A DNA stretch of 64,000 nt from Clostridium sp. UBA701 (GTDB lineage Bacteria; Bacillota; Clostridia; Clostridiales; Clostridiaceae): positions 29,810 to 93,809 of the forward strand of contig DBMJ01000002.1 in NCBI GenBank assembly GCA_002298125.1, written 5' to 3'. The notes beneath the pieces are model-generated. The model searched no databases. It saw only the letters and a list, made by a program, of their open reading frames with translations, and had not been told where the DNA came from. A program made the translations under genes and the position numbers. Of this stretch, positions 56,737 through 63,969 are shown in pieces. Positions within the stretch are counted from its first letter, which is position 1, and each line of letters begins with the position of its first letter.

Positions 56737-56876
56737 GTAGCGGCTAAAGCTACGTATAACAAAATGTTGCTGTCCGCAGATACTTAATCTGGAGTGGGTC
56801 TTTCGAGCTGCATTTCTGCAACCATTCCAGGTTAAGCTAAGAGTTAGCTAAGGCTGGAATGGTTCATGTGATATAC
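56737..56876 (+). repeat. attC site 19 (3' box degenerate)
   Basis: A GTAGC/GCTAC hairpin (56737-56753) precedes GTATAAC (56754-56760), and CGTATAAC is the complement of the cassette start. The inner hairpin AACCATTCCAG with CTGGAATGGTT is strong. The 3' box is only GATATAC, so the integron-type array seems to end here. Confidence 0.78.
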
Positions 56877-56903
56877 AAATGATTTAAGGTGGGAGTTGAA
56901 AAC

Positions 56904-57452
56904 ATGTTTCCTAAAAGATTAGCGAGAACTGTGATTTATGAAAATCCTTGGGTAAATCTATATGTTGATAAAGTTATATTTCCTGATGGAAGGTTAATAG
57001 AAAAGCATCATTGTCTCCACTATGATAGGCAATCCGTTGGTATAGTTATAGAAAATGATAAGGATGAAATTCTTCTCATTCAATCCTATAGATATATAAC
57101 TAATTCAATAGGGTAGGAAATACCAGCTGGGGGAATAGAAGAGGGAGAAACGCCACAAGAAGCTGCCAAAAGAGAAGTATTAGAGGAGACAGGCTATACG
57201 GTTACAGAACCACAGCTTGTATGCACATTTAATCCTTCAAATGGAATGTCTGATGCTATTTTCAATATAGTTAAATGCAAAGCAATAAGTAGTATTGATG
57301 ACTTTGATAAAAATGAAGTAAAAGAACGTAAATGGGTAGCGAACAGTGATATAAGAGAAATGATAGGCAAGAATGAAATAAAGTGTGGACCTTCCTTAAT
57401 TGGATTATTACTTACTTTATCAGGAATTAAGGAGGGTAATAGTGATAATTAA
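56904..57452 (+). pseudogene. Nudix hydrolase with one nonsense codon
   Basis: The reading frame encodes an ADP-ribose pyrophosphatase-like Nudix protein, interrupted only by TAG near 57114 in SIG-stop-EIPAGGIEEGE. Homologues normally have tryptophan there (TGG), so a single base change explains it. The Nudix box AKREVLEETGY is intact afterwards. The ATG at 56904 follows AAGGTGGGAG. The gene is inactive unless the stop is read through. Confidence 0.85.
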
Positions 57453-57540
57453 AGACTTTATGAATAATGAATGGTCGTGTAAATGTATAGGATGCTCAAT
57501 TGGAACCGGAGAGGTTATCCCACTCCATTTCATTATTTAG
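57442..57540 (+). pseudogene. truncated HIT-like protein fragment
   Basis: A 32-codon frame starts with GTG after GGAGGG inside the end of the Nudix gene. It contains WSCKCIGCSIGTGEV, which resembles the N terminus of HIT-family proteins, and is cut off at the edge of the inverted-repeat element. The family assignment is tentative because the active-site part is missing. Confidence 0.45.
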
Positions 57541-57588
57541 GTGTAAGTTCAACTGACCAAAGTATAAAATTTGGAGTCTCACTTAAAT
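57521..57588 (+). repeat. left arm of a long inverted repeat, with folded core
   Basis: About 68 bases are repeated in reverse orientation at 60637-60703, with roughly 85-90% identity by eye. The core (57545-57584) folds as AAGT, 3 unpaired, ACT, GA bulge, CCAAA stem and loop, ATTTGG, AGT, 3 unpaired, ACTT. This resembles the layout of an attC hairpin but lacks GTTRRRY. Confidence 0.7.
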
Positions 57589-57650
57589 TCTAATTCTTCC
57601 AGTCAGATTAATAATAAGTTATTTATATTAAATAAAGGAAGTGTAATTTA

Positions 57651-58469
57651 ATGAAAATTCTTGTGTTAGGTGCTAGTGGATATGCAGGAAGTAAAATAAG
57701 AGAACTGTTATTAACAGAATACCAAGATGTTTATGGGACTTATCACAATACAAATGAGAAATATGAAAATGATAAATTTATGTTTCAATATGAATTAGGA
57801 GATGATGAAACCTTAAAACAAATAATGGAATCATTAAATCCCGATATTGTTATTTCAAGTATTAGAGGGGATTTTTCACTTATATTGAACGCACATAAAA
57901 TTATTTCCGATACTCTTGCAGAAAAAGAAAATAAGAAAATAATTTTTTTATCTACTGCAAATGTTTATGATGGTGCATTGGAGAAACCACATGTTGAAAC
58001 AGATATACCAAATGCTGAATCAAAATATGGTAAATTCAAAATAACTTGTGAGAATCTTCTTTTGAATAAGTTAGGCAAAAATGCTATTATTATCCGAATA
58101 CCTGAAATATGGGGAATGAAGTGTCCTAGATGGCTTAGTTTTGAAAGCAGTATAAAAAAACATACGCCGATTCAAACATACCAAAATATATATGTGAATT
58201 ATACAACTAATAAACAAATTACTAAATGGATTCTTTATATTATAAGAAATGATTTGAAGGGAATTTTCCATATTGGAACTAAAGATATATGTGAATATAT
58301 TGATTTTCAAAACAGATTAAGCAAAAAACTAAATCTAATGAATCCTTGTTACACTATTAAAAAATTTGATACAAAGTTGTATCAAGCAGTTTTACCTAAT
58401 AGAAAGGAAATACCAGAGTATTTGCATATGACAATTGATGATATTATTTACGAAACAATTGGAAGTTAG
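57651..58469 (+). CDS. NAD-dependent epimerase/dehydratase (RmlD-like)
   Basis: This extended short-chain dehydrogenase of 272 residues begins KILVLGASGYAGSKI, the Rossmann motif. It carries FLSTANVYDG and a catalytic YxxxK as YGKFK. It resembles dTDP-4-dehydrorhamnose reductases and related sugar-nucleotide enzymes. No sugar-nucleotide pathway lies beside it, so it is better seen as accessory cargo. The ribosome site is AAAGGAAG. Confidence 0.82.
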   Translation: MKILVLGASGYAGSKIRELLLTEYQDVYGTYHNTNEKYENDKFMFQYELGDDETLKQIMESLNPDIVISSIRGDFSLILNAHKIISDTLAEKENKKIIFLSTANVYDGALEKPHVETDIPNAESKYGKFKITCENLLLNKLGKNAIIIRIPEIWGMKCPRWLSFESSIKKHTPIQTYQNIYVNYTTNKQITKWILYIIRNDLKGIFHIGTKDICEYIDFQNRLSKKLNLMNPCYTIKKFDTKLYQAVLPNRKEIPEYLHMTIDDIIYETIGS

Positions 58470-58503
58470 AAGATGCAATTATTGGTATAATATTAAGTAG
58501 TTT

Positions 58504-58542
58504 GATTCCAATTTAAGGTTGAGTATTATGATCAATAATTTG
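58504..58542 (+). repeat. type-B hairpin repeat, variant copy
   Basis: The copy reads ATTCCAATTTAAGGTTGAG and ends ATAATTTGAAAGG, with a changed inner arm. It lies between the epimerase and the TfoX-like gene and provides the ribosome site of the latter. Confidence 0.65.
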
Positions 58543-58557
58543 AAAGGAATTTTCATT

Positions 58558-58818
58558 ATGGGAGAATTATCAAAACTACCTAATATAGGAAAAGAAGTTG
58601 AAAGTCAGTTGAATAAAGTAGGTATATTTACTTATGATGAGTTAAAAGTTATTGGTGCAGAACAAGCATGGTTGAAAATACAAGAGATTGATGCTTCTGC
58701 GTGTATTCATAGATTGTTAGCACTAGAAGGTGCAATTCACGGTGTTAAGAAAACAGCGTTACCACAGGAACGTAAATCAGGCCTAAAAGATTTTTATAAT
58801 TGCCATAAAGGCAAATAG
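58558..58818 (+). CDS. TfoX C-terminal domain protein
   Basis: The protein (86 residues) matches the C-terminal domain of TfoX/Sxy: LSKLPNIGKEVESQLNKVGI and a helix-hairpin-helix-like layout. The N-terminal TfoX domain is absent, as in many small stand-alone homologues. A role in competence regulation is known only for the full-length proteins. The ATG at 58558 follows AAAGGA; a TTG at 58519 lies inside the repeat and is unlikely. Confidence 0.85.
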   Translation: MGELSKLPNIGKEVESQLNKVGIFTYDELKVIGAEQAWLKIQEIDASACIHRLLALEGAIHGVKKTALPQERKSGLKDFYNCHKGK

Positions 58819-58840
58819 TAAATTTAAGTGAGGAAATGAT

Positions 58841-59131
58841 ATGTCATTAAATGAATATAAAAATGAAGTTAGAGAATTTTTAATTAGAATGGGTTCATTG
58901 AATGGGGATAATCATCAGAAAATAACTTGGATAAATGAAGAATTTGAATTATTAAAAAAGGCTGTAAATGCTTCAGAAAGAGATAGGATTGAACATCAAC
59001 TATATGACATGCTATATTTGTTGTTTGAAATGGCTGCTGATAATAATTTTGATTTAGATAAGGAATGGCAAAAAGGAAGCAAAAGAAAGCAAGAAAAATA
59101 TTTAAAATCAAAAAAACAAATTTCAATTTAA
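58841..59131 (+). CDS. small hypothetical protein
   Basis: The 96-residue protein is highly charged and helical. It looks like a MazG-like or nucleotide-pyrophosphatase-related small protein in its pattern (EFELLKKAVNASERDRIEHQLYDMLYLLFEMA), but this is a weak impression. It follows the TfoX-like gene by 22 bases without a repeat between them, and its stop codon lies within the next type-B repeat. Confidence 0.6.
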   Translation: MSLNEYKNEVREFLIRMGSLNGDNHQKITWINEEFELLKKAVNASERDRIEHQLYDMLYLLFEMAADNNFDLDKEWQKGSKRKQEKYLKSKKQISI

Positions 59132-59157
59132 GGGTGAATGTTATAAATAGTAATTTG
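59117..59157 (+). repeat. type-B hairpin repeat
   Basis: CAAATT, 3 bases, ATTTA, a 13-base loop AGGGTGAATGTTA, TAAAT, AGT and AATTTG. The TAA stop of the previous gene is inside it. Confidence 0.82.
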
Positions 59158-59160
59158 TGA

Positions 59161-59264
59161 ATAAGTAATAGGTAATAACTAAGAGATAATAGTTGTGGTT
59201 AAAATTCAGCTTTGCTGAATTTTTATCAAAAACTCTTACTTTTTACTTCTTAGTTCTTACTTAA
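59161..59264. repeat. long imperfect hairpin element (MITE-like)
   Basis: The outer arms begin TAAGTAA and end TTACTTA, and the inner part has AAAATTCAGC with GCTGAATTTTT (59201-59224), which could also serve as a terminator. The element fills the space between two type-B repeats and codes for nothing visible. Confidence 0.55.
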
Positions 59265-59268
59265 ACGG

Positions 59269-59310
59269 CAAATTCCAATTTAAGGTTAAGTAATATAAAT
59301 AGTAAATTTG
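59269..59310 (+). repeat. type-B hairpin repeat
   Basis: Same design as the copy at 59117, with the loop AGGTTAAGTAATA and one extra A in the right arm. It is followed after 16 bases by a small reading frame with a strong ribosome site. Confidence 0.8.
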
Positions 59311-59326
59311 TAAGAGGAGTTTGAAA

Positions 59327-59437
59327 ATGTTAGATTCAAAGGATATAGAACTTATTGAAAAGGCAAATTCCGATTTATCGTTAAGTAACAAAATTTTAGT
59401 TGCAGCTCTGTCGTATCTTTCTTATAGGTCATCTTAA
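59327..59437 (+). CDS. 36-residue reading frame, probable gene remnant
   Basis: ATG follows AGAGGAG at good spacing. The peptide begins MLDSKDIELIEKANSDL, which faintly recalls the start of cytidine-deaminase-like proteins, and ends abruptly. The following ~110 bases hold another short frame with GGAGG before it (MNAEYNTNAKTQWYTK...), also ending early. I read this stretch as remnants of degraded cassettes. Confidence 0.4.
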   Translation: MLDSKDIELIEKANSDLSLSNKILVAALSYLSYRSS

Positions 59438-59549
59438 TAAACTTGATTAAGAAATTTTCGGAGGAAATGTAAATTGAATGCAGAATATAATACTAATGCT
59501 AAGACACAATGGTATACAAAAGTATTTTTAAACAGGAAGTGAAATATCA

Positions 59550-60326
59550 ATGGATAGTTTATATTTACCTAAGAAGATTAAGAAACACGTTTTAAATATG
59601 GAATGTGAACAAAACAGTGTTGGTTGTTCACAAGCAGGTGTATATAAATTTTTTTCGGAAACAGAGACATTATATTTAAAAGTTGAGTCAAAATCAGGTG
59701 ACCTTGAAACAGAATATAAAAATATGCTATGGTTACAGAAAAGGCTTCCTGCCCCTCGAATAATTGAATGGTTGTCAGAAATGGATATTGACTACCTTTT
59801 GATTTCGGGAATTGGTGGTAAAATGCTATGTGATGATTATTACTTAAAAAATCCTACTTTAGCAGTTTCTCTATTAGCAAAGGGTATTAATTTACTGCAA
59901 TCTGTAGATATTAATGATTGCCCTATACATAATAGATTACATAAGAAACTGAAGGATGCTGCTGAGAATATTAGGCTTAACAGAGTGGATATGAATGATT
60001 GGGAAGCAAACAGCAATAGATTCTCATCTCCACAAGATTTGCTTAACTTTCTAAGTAGTAATATTCCTAAAAATGAAGAACTTGTTTTTACACATGGTGA
60101 TTATTGCCTTCCAAATATTTTTGCTGACGATGAACAGATAACAGGATTTATTGATGTTGGACGTGCAGGTGTAGCAGATCTGTGGCAAGATGTGGCACTT
60201 TGTATTCGTTCTTTACGGCATAACTTTAAAACAAAAGAGTATGATGACTTGCTATTAAAGCAAATTGGCATCCCAATAAATAAAGAAAAATTAGATTATT
60301 ATATTTTACTTGACGAGTTGTTTTGA
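59550..60326 (+). CDS. APH(3')-like aminoglycoside phosphotransferase
   Basis: The 258-residue kinase fits the APH(3') group in length and motifs: SVGCSQAGVYKF near the N terminus, the catalytic loop VFTHGDYCLPNIFADD and GFIDVGRAGVADLWQDVALCIRSL. The family transfers phosphate from ATP to the 3'-hydroxyl of aminoglycosides such as kanamycin. Whether this one confers resistance cannot be told from sequence. A terminator follows. Confidence 0.87.
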   Translation: MDSLYLPKKIKKHVLNMECEQNSVGCSQAGVYKFFSETETLYLKVESKSGDLETEYKNMLWLQKRLPAPRIIEWLSEMDIDYLLISGIGGKMLCDDYYLKNPTLAVSLLAKGINLLQSVDINDCPIHNRLHKKLKDAAENIRLNRVDMNDWEANSNRFSSPQDLLNFLSSNIPKNEELVFTHGDYCLPNIFADDEQITGFIDVGRAGVADLWQDVALCIRSLRHNFKTKEYDDLLLKQIGIPINKEKLDYYILLDELF

Positions 60327-60640
60327 CCTCGGCTAATTTGCAGAAAACAAAGTTAAATACGTTCACAATATTATTATAAGTTAGCTTAATAACCCCGGAG
60401 AGAAATCCTCGGGGTTATTTATTCTAAGAAAAAATAACATAACTAAAGTAACAGTAGCTAAAATTTAATTTATCTTTGTAAAGCTTTTAATTGTTTGCTT
60501 AATATTCAATAAAATCACTTCGATATAATTATTTACAATTGAAGGAAATGTTGAACTTAAATAGAATATAGTTGTATTAGTGTATTTGTAGGAAAATGTG
60601 ACATATGAAAGAGGAGGAACAGCTCAATAAATAGTGATTT
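60327..60640. other. non-coding stretch with terminator
   Basis: Apart from the terminator at 60388-60420, I see only AT-rich DNA and a half copy of the type-B repeat (AATAAATAGTGATTT, 60627-60641) leading into the inverted-repeat element. No gene is visible. Confidence 0.5.
60388..60420 (+). terminator. rho-independent terminator
   Basis: AATAACCCCG pairs with CGGGGTTATT around an 11-12 base loop, followed by T residues. It ends transcription of the phosphotransferase gene. Confidence 0.85.
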
Positions 60641-60703
60641 AAGTGAGACTCCAAATTTTATATTTGGGCAGTCGAACTTACACCTATGTAATGAAATGGA
60701 GTA
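60637..60703 (-). repeat. right arm of the long inverted repeat, with folded core
   Basis: This is the reverse-complement partner of 57521-57588. The core (60641-60679) folds as AAGT, GAG, ACT, CCAAAT, loop, ATTTGG, GC bulge, AGT, CGA, ACTT. Confidence 0.7.
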
Positions 60704-60764
60704 GGTGTTTCATTTATAAATAATGATAAAAAACTTGATATATAGGCATTTATACTATCATAAA

Positions 60765-60841
60765 CTAAAGGAAACTCCTACTTCGCTACTCTACGTAGGA
60801 GTAAGTTCCGCTAGCTAAATCGAAGATTTAGAGCGTCACTT
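60765..60841 (+). repeat. third folded element with compensated stems
   Basis: After a CTCCTAC/GTAGGAG hairpin, 60803-60841 reads AAGT, TCC, GCT, AG bulge, CTAAATC, GAA, GATTTAG, AGC, GTC, ACTT. Both arms of two stems differ from the other copies yet still pair (ACT/AGT became GCT/AGC). It runs straight into a type-B repeat. Confidence 0.68.
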
Positions 60842-60881
60842 AAATTCCAATTTACGATTGAGTTTAATAAATAGTAATTTG
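60841..60881 (+). repeat. type-B hairpin repeat
   Basis: TAAATT, CCA, ATTTA, loop CGATTGAGTTTAA, TAAAT, AGT, AATTTG. The loop is the second of two loop types. It lies about 75 bases before the next gene. Confidence 0.82.
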
Positions 60882-60955
60882 AGAGACAGATTAAATTAAT
60901 TTAGTGAGGATATATTGTTTGAAAAGTACGATAGGAATAAATAGGGGGAGAGTTT

Positions 60956-61708
60956 ATGTTTACTAAAAATGAGATATTAAATATTGCAAAGAAACAACTA
61001 TCTTTAGATTTTAGCTGTGAGATTGAAGATTTAGAGAAAATTGAAAATACTGTGGTTGAGAAACAACATAAAATAGGAAGAAGACTCTACGCTAATGATG
61101 GTTGTTCGCTTAAGATTCTTTGTTTCGGAAGAAGAGCTGTAGTTTCTACTACACCAGAAATTATGCCTTGGTTTCAAAAAAAATTAAATGATTATGATGC
61201 TAACTGGTTATTTCTATATCCTGTACTTAGGAATATAGACAAAATGCTTGCAGATTTTGGACATGAGGTAGCTGATATTCATCATTTTTATTTACCATTA
61301 GCAACTTTAGAAGAGGTAGAGCCTATCACAGATATCAGATGGTATGAGCAGGATGATATTATCCAATTTAAAAATGATGATAGATTTGATGAAGCTTTTG
61401 CTTTTGATGATAATTATCCAGATATTTTAGCTATTGCTGCTTTAAATGGAGATGAGATTATTGGTATGGCAGGGACAAGCTGTGATTGTGAAGATATGTG
61501 GCAGATTGGTATTAATGTTATGGAAGGATACCGTGGGAAAGGGATAGCCACAAATTTAGTTTCTTTATTAAAGAACGAAATTATGAAGAGAGGAAAAATT
61601 CCATTTTATAGTACTATTGAATCTAATATATATTCTCAAGGTGTTGCTATTAAATCAGGATTTATACCAGTTTGGGTAGAGTTATACTCTAGAGAAAAAA
61701 CACTTTGA
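60956..61708 (+). CDS. GNAT acetyltransferase
   Basis: This protein of 250 residues has an unassigned N-terminal half and a C-terminal GNAT domain with MWQIGINVMEGYRGKGIATNLVSLLK and YSTIESNIYSQGVAIKSGF. The layout recalls two-domain clostridial GNATs. The ribosome site is GGGGGAGAG. A type-B repeat lies before and another after it. Confidence 0.85.
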   Translation: MFTKNEILNIAKKQLSLDFSCEIEDLEKIENTVVEKQHKIGRRLYANDGCSLKILCFGRRAVVSTTPEIMPWFQKKLNDYDANWLFLYPVLRNIDKMLADFGHEVADIHHFYLPLATLEEVEPITDIRWYEQDDIIQFKNDDRFDEAFAFDDNYPDILAIAALNGDEIIGMAGTSCDCEDMWQIGINVMEGYRGKGIATNLVSLLKNEIMKRGKIPFYSTIESNIYSQGVAIKSGFIPVWVELYSREKTL

Positions 61709-61757
61709 TATCTTACCACCTAGGGGTAAGACATCAAATGAGAATACACGATTACGA

Positions 61758-61798
61758 CAAATTCCAATTTACGATTGAGTTTAATAAATAGTAATTTG
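61758..61798 (+). repeat. type-B hairpin repeat
   Basis: CAAATT, CCA, ATTTA, loop CGATTGAGTTTAA, TAAAT, AGT, AATTTG; identical in loop to the copy at 60841. It is 16 bases before the next start codon. Confidence 0.85.
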
Positions 61799-61814
61799 AA
61801 ATGGGGATTAAATA

Positions 61815-62570
61815 ATGGATTTCAGAAATACATTTGACCAAATACCAGAAACATTTGATAAATATAGACCCCGATATTGTGATGAACTCTTTACAGAAAT
61901 TATAACTGCATCTGACTTGAATTCAAGCAAAGATGTACTTGAAATTGGTCCAGGAACAGGACAAGCAACAGAGCCTATTTTAAAAACTGGATGTAGTTAT
62001 AAGGCAATTGAAATTGGTGAGAACTTTACAGAATTTATGAAAAACAAATATGGGACTTATAGTAATTTTGATATTGTAAATGCTGATTTTGAAACATACG
62101 ATTTTGGAAATCAAACATTTGATTTAATATATTCAGCAGCTACAATTCAATGGATACCTGAAGAAATAGCATTTTCAAAAGCCTACAATATATTAAAACC
62201 TGGTGGCATTCTTGCAATGTTTATGACCCGTTCAGATGAGAAAAGTGCAAATGAAGAACTGTACAATAGAATAGACGAGGTATATAAAGAACACTTTTCT
62301 GTTAAGCAGAGATATAATTGTAAAATGAAATATGATAATGTTGTGAATTATGGCTTTGTTAATTACAAATATCAAGACTGGAAAAAAGTAAGAACACTTA
62401 ATGCTGATGAATATATTTCATATATTAGTACACATTGTGAGCATATAACTTTAGAAGAGCCTTATAAGTCTAGATTTTACACGGGAGTAAGAAAGGCTAT
62501 TATAGATGCTGGTAATAAAATAATTATTAACGATACTATTCCATTATATCTTGCTCAAAAACCGCTATAA
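61815..62570 (+). CDS. SAM-dependent methyltransferase
   Basis: This class I methyltransferase of 251 residues has motif I VLEIGPGTGQATEPIL, motif IV DLIYSAATIQWIP and a post-motif segment AYNILKPGGILAMF. The substrate is unknown; trans-aconitate methyltransferase-like proteins look similar. The ribosome site GGGG is supplied by the repeat-proximal leader, and the stop codon is the first three bases of the next type-B repeat. Confidence 0.88.
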   Translation: MDFRNTFDQIPETFDKYRPRYCDELFTEIITASDLNSSKDVLEIGPGTGQATEPILKTGCSYKAIEIGENFTEFMKNKYGTYSNFDIVNADFETYDFGNQTFDLIYSAATIQWIPEEIAFSKAYNILKPGGILAMFMTRSDEKSANEELYNRIDEVYKEHFSVKQRYNCKMKYDNVVNYGFVNYKYQDWKKVRTLNADEYISYISTHCEHITLEEPYKSRFYTGVRKAIIDAGNKIIINDTIPLYLAQKPL

Positions 62571-62608
62571 ATTCCAATTTAAGGGTGAATGTTATAAATA
62601 GTAATTTG
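62568..62608 (+). repeat. type-B hairpin repeat, overlapping a stop codon
   Basis: TAAATT, CCA, ATTTA, loop AGGGTGAATGTTA, TAAAT, AGT, AATTTG. Its first three bases are the TAA stop of the methyltransferase gene, and the next gene starts 15 bases after it. Confidence 0.87.
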
Positions 62609-62623
62609 AAAGGATAGTGTAAT

Positions 62624-63145
62624 ATGGCAAGAGAAATTTGGGATGCTTATGATAAAGATGGTAATAAGTTGGGATTTGACCAATTTAGAGATGAACCTAT
62701 TCCAGAAGGTGTTTATCATATTGTTGTTGAGATTTATACTATAACAGAAAATAATGAAGTATTGATAACTCAAAGACATCAAAATAAGCCATGGGCGTTA
62801 AAATGGGAAGTGACTGGCGGCTCAATCTTGAAAGGTGAAACACCAGAACAAGGTGCTATCAGAGAATTGAGGGAAGAAACAGGAATAGAAGTAACAGATT
62901 CTGACTTAAATTTTGTATATTCTTATATTTATAAAAATGTCCCTTCGATTTATAAATGTTTCATAGTATTCATAAATAAAGAAAAAACAACAATTCAATT
63001 ACAAAAAGGAGAAACTATTGATTACCGATACCTACCATATAATGAGTTTAAACAATTCATTAGAACAGATAATTATGTTGATTGGGTAAGAGAACGTTTT
63101 TGTGTTCATGAAAAATTATTTGATACTATTATCCACCAGCGATAA
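62624..63145 (+). CDS. Nudix hydrolase
   Basis: This 173-residue protein begins REIWDAYDKDGNKLG, as in the IDI-like Nudix subgroup, and has the Nudix box GGSILKGETPEQGAIRELREETGI shown by G at ~65 and REx2EE. It should hydrolyse a nucleoside diphosphate-linked substrate. The ribosome site is AAAGGA. A weak type-B-like sequence (TAAATTTCTAATTTG) overlaps its stop codon. Confidence 0.9.
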   Translation: MAREIWDAYDKDGNKLGFDQFRDEPIPEGVYHIVVEIYTITENNEVLITQRHQNKPWALKWEVTGGSILKGETPEQGAIRELREETGIEVTDSDLNFVYSYIYKNVPSIYKCFIVFINKEKTTIQLQKGETIDYRYLPYNEFKQFIRTDNYVDWVRERFCVHEKLFDTIIHQR

Positions 63146-63404
63146 ATTTCTAATTTGATGCGGAGTATCAACAAGGAAAAATGGAAGATTTTTTCGAGTA
63201 TAGGATAGATAGAGAAATCAAAGTTTACGGAGGAAAATATAAAAAATAATAGTATATTAGAAATAAAATTGTATGAAAAAGGTGATGGGAAAAATTATAG
63301 TATTATTAAAAAGTATAGGCGTGAAGTTGTAGAAAAAAGTGTTATTAATTCTAGTATATAAGAAATTTTAAAAGCAGGCTTCGCTGTTAAAGGAGAATAT
63401 AGAA
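63146..63404 (+). other. remnants of degraded reading frames
   Basis: No intact gene is seen. A frame of about 38 codons (from ~63245 to 63361, containing ILEIKLYEKGDGKNYSII) follows GGAGG but has no ATG, GTG or TTG at the right distance. It is probably the end of a lost cassette gene. Confidence 0.4.
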
Positions 63405-63923
63405 ATGAAAATTGAGACAAATGATTTAATTATCCGTAATTTTGAGTTGAGCGATGAAAAGGATTTGTGCGAATATATGCTACAGAGAGTTAATGCTGAA
63501 TTTGAGGCATATCCAGATTTCACTTGCCAGAAAGCGAAGAAAGAGATTGAATTCAGAGCACAAAGTGATGAATTCTATGCAATTGAGTCGAAAAAAGAGC
63601 ATAAGGTTATTGGAAATATTTATTTAGGAAATAGGAGTTTTAATACAAGAGAGCTTGGATATGTGTTAAATGAGAAATATCAGCATAAGGGATATGGAAG
63701 TGATGCAAGCAAAGCAGTTATAGAGTATATGTTTAATCGAGGTGTTCATCGAATTTATGCAGAATGTGCTCCTCAAAACACACCTTCATGGAAGTTAATG
63801 GAGAAGGTTGGAATGATACGTGAAGCACATTTTAGAAAAAATGTTTCTTTCCATCAAGATGAGAAAGGATTCCCTATATATTGGGACACCTATGTATACG
63901 CGATATTAAATCCATATAAGTAA
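63405..63923 (+). CDS. GNAT acetyltransferase (RimJ/RimL type)
   Basis: This GNAT of 172 residues opens ETNDLIIRNFELSDE and has LGYVLNEKYQHKGYGSDASKAVIEYMF with the acetyl-CoA loop, then NTPSWKLMEKVGMIRE. The substrate may be a ribosomal protein N terminus or a small amine. The ribosome site is AAAGGAGA. It is the last complete gene of the window. Confidence 0.9.
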   Translation: MKIETNDLIIRNFELSDEKDLCEYMLQRVNAEFEAYPDFTCQKAKKEIEFRAQSDEFYAIESKKEHKVIGNIYLGNRSFNTRELGYVLNEKYQHKGYGSDASKAVIEYMFNRGVHRIYAECAPQNTPSWKLMEKVGMIREAHFRKNVSFHQDEKGFPIYWDTYVYAILNPYK

Positions 63924-63937
63924 GTTTATTCTGACTG

Positions 63938-63953
63938 GCAAATTTCCAATTTG
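63938..63953 (+). repeat. partial type-B repeat
   Basis: CAAATTTCCAATTTG keeps the outer arms, but the loop part is missing. It lies 14 bases after the GNAT gene and before the start of another gene. Confidence 0.5.
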
Positions 63954-63969
63954 TAGGGGGGATTGTGTT

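Noticed and set aside
39141..57000. CRISPR array, because of repeated GTT-containing sequences
   Set aside because: The repeats are 110-200 bases, imperfect, far apart (0.5-1 kb) and separated by genes. No 25-40 base repeats with uniform spacers and no cas genes are present.
60327..60640. small peptide gene before the inverted repeat (ATG near 60605 with GAGGAGG within)
   Set aside because: The frame is only nine codons, its purine-rich sequence lies inside rather than before it, and it runs into a repeat.
57521..60841. insertion sequence bounded by the inverted repeats
   Set aside because: No transposase gene or remnant lies between them; the enclosed genes are an epimerase, a TfoX-like protein and a phosphotransferase.
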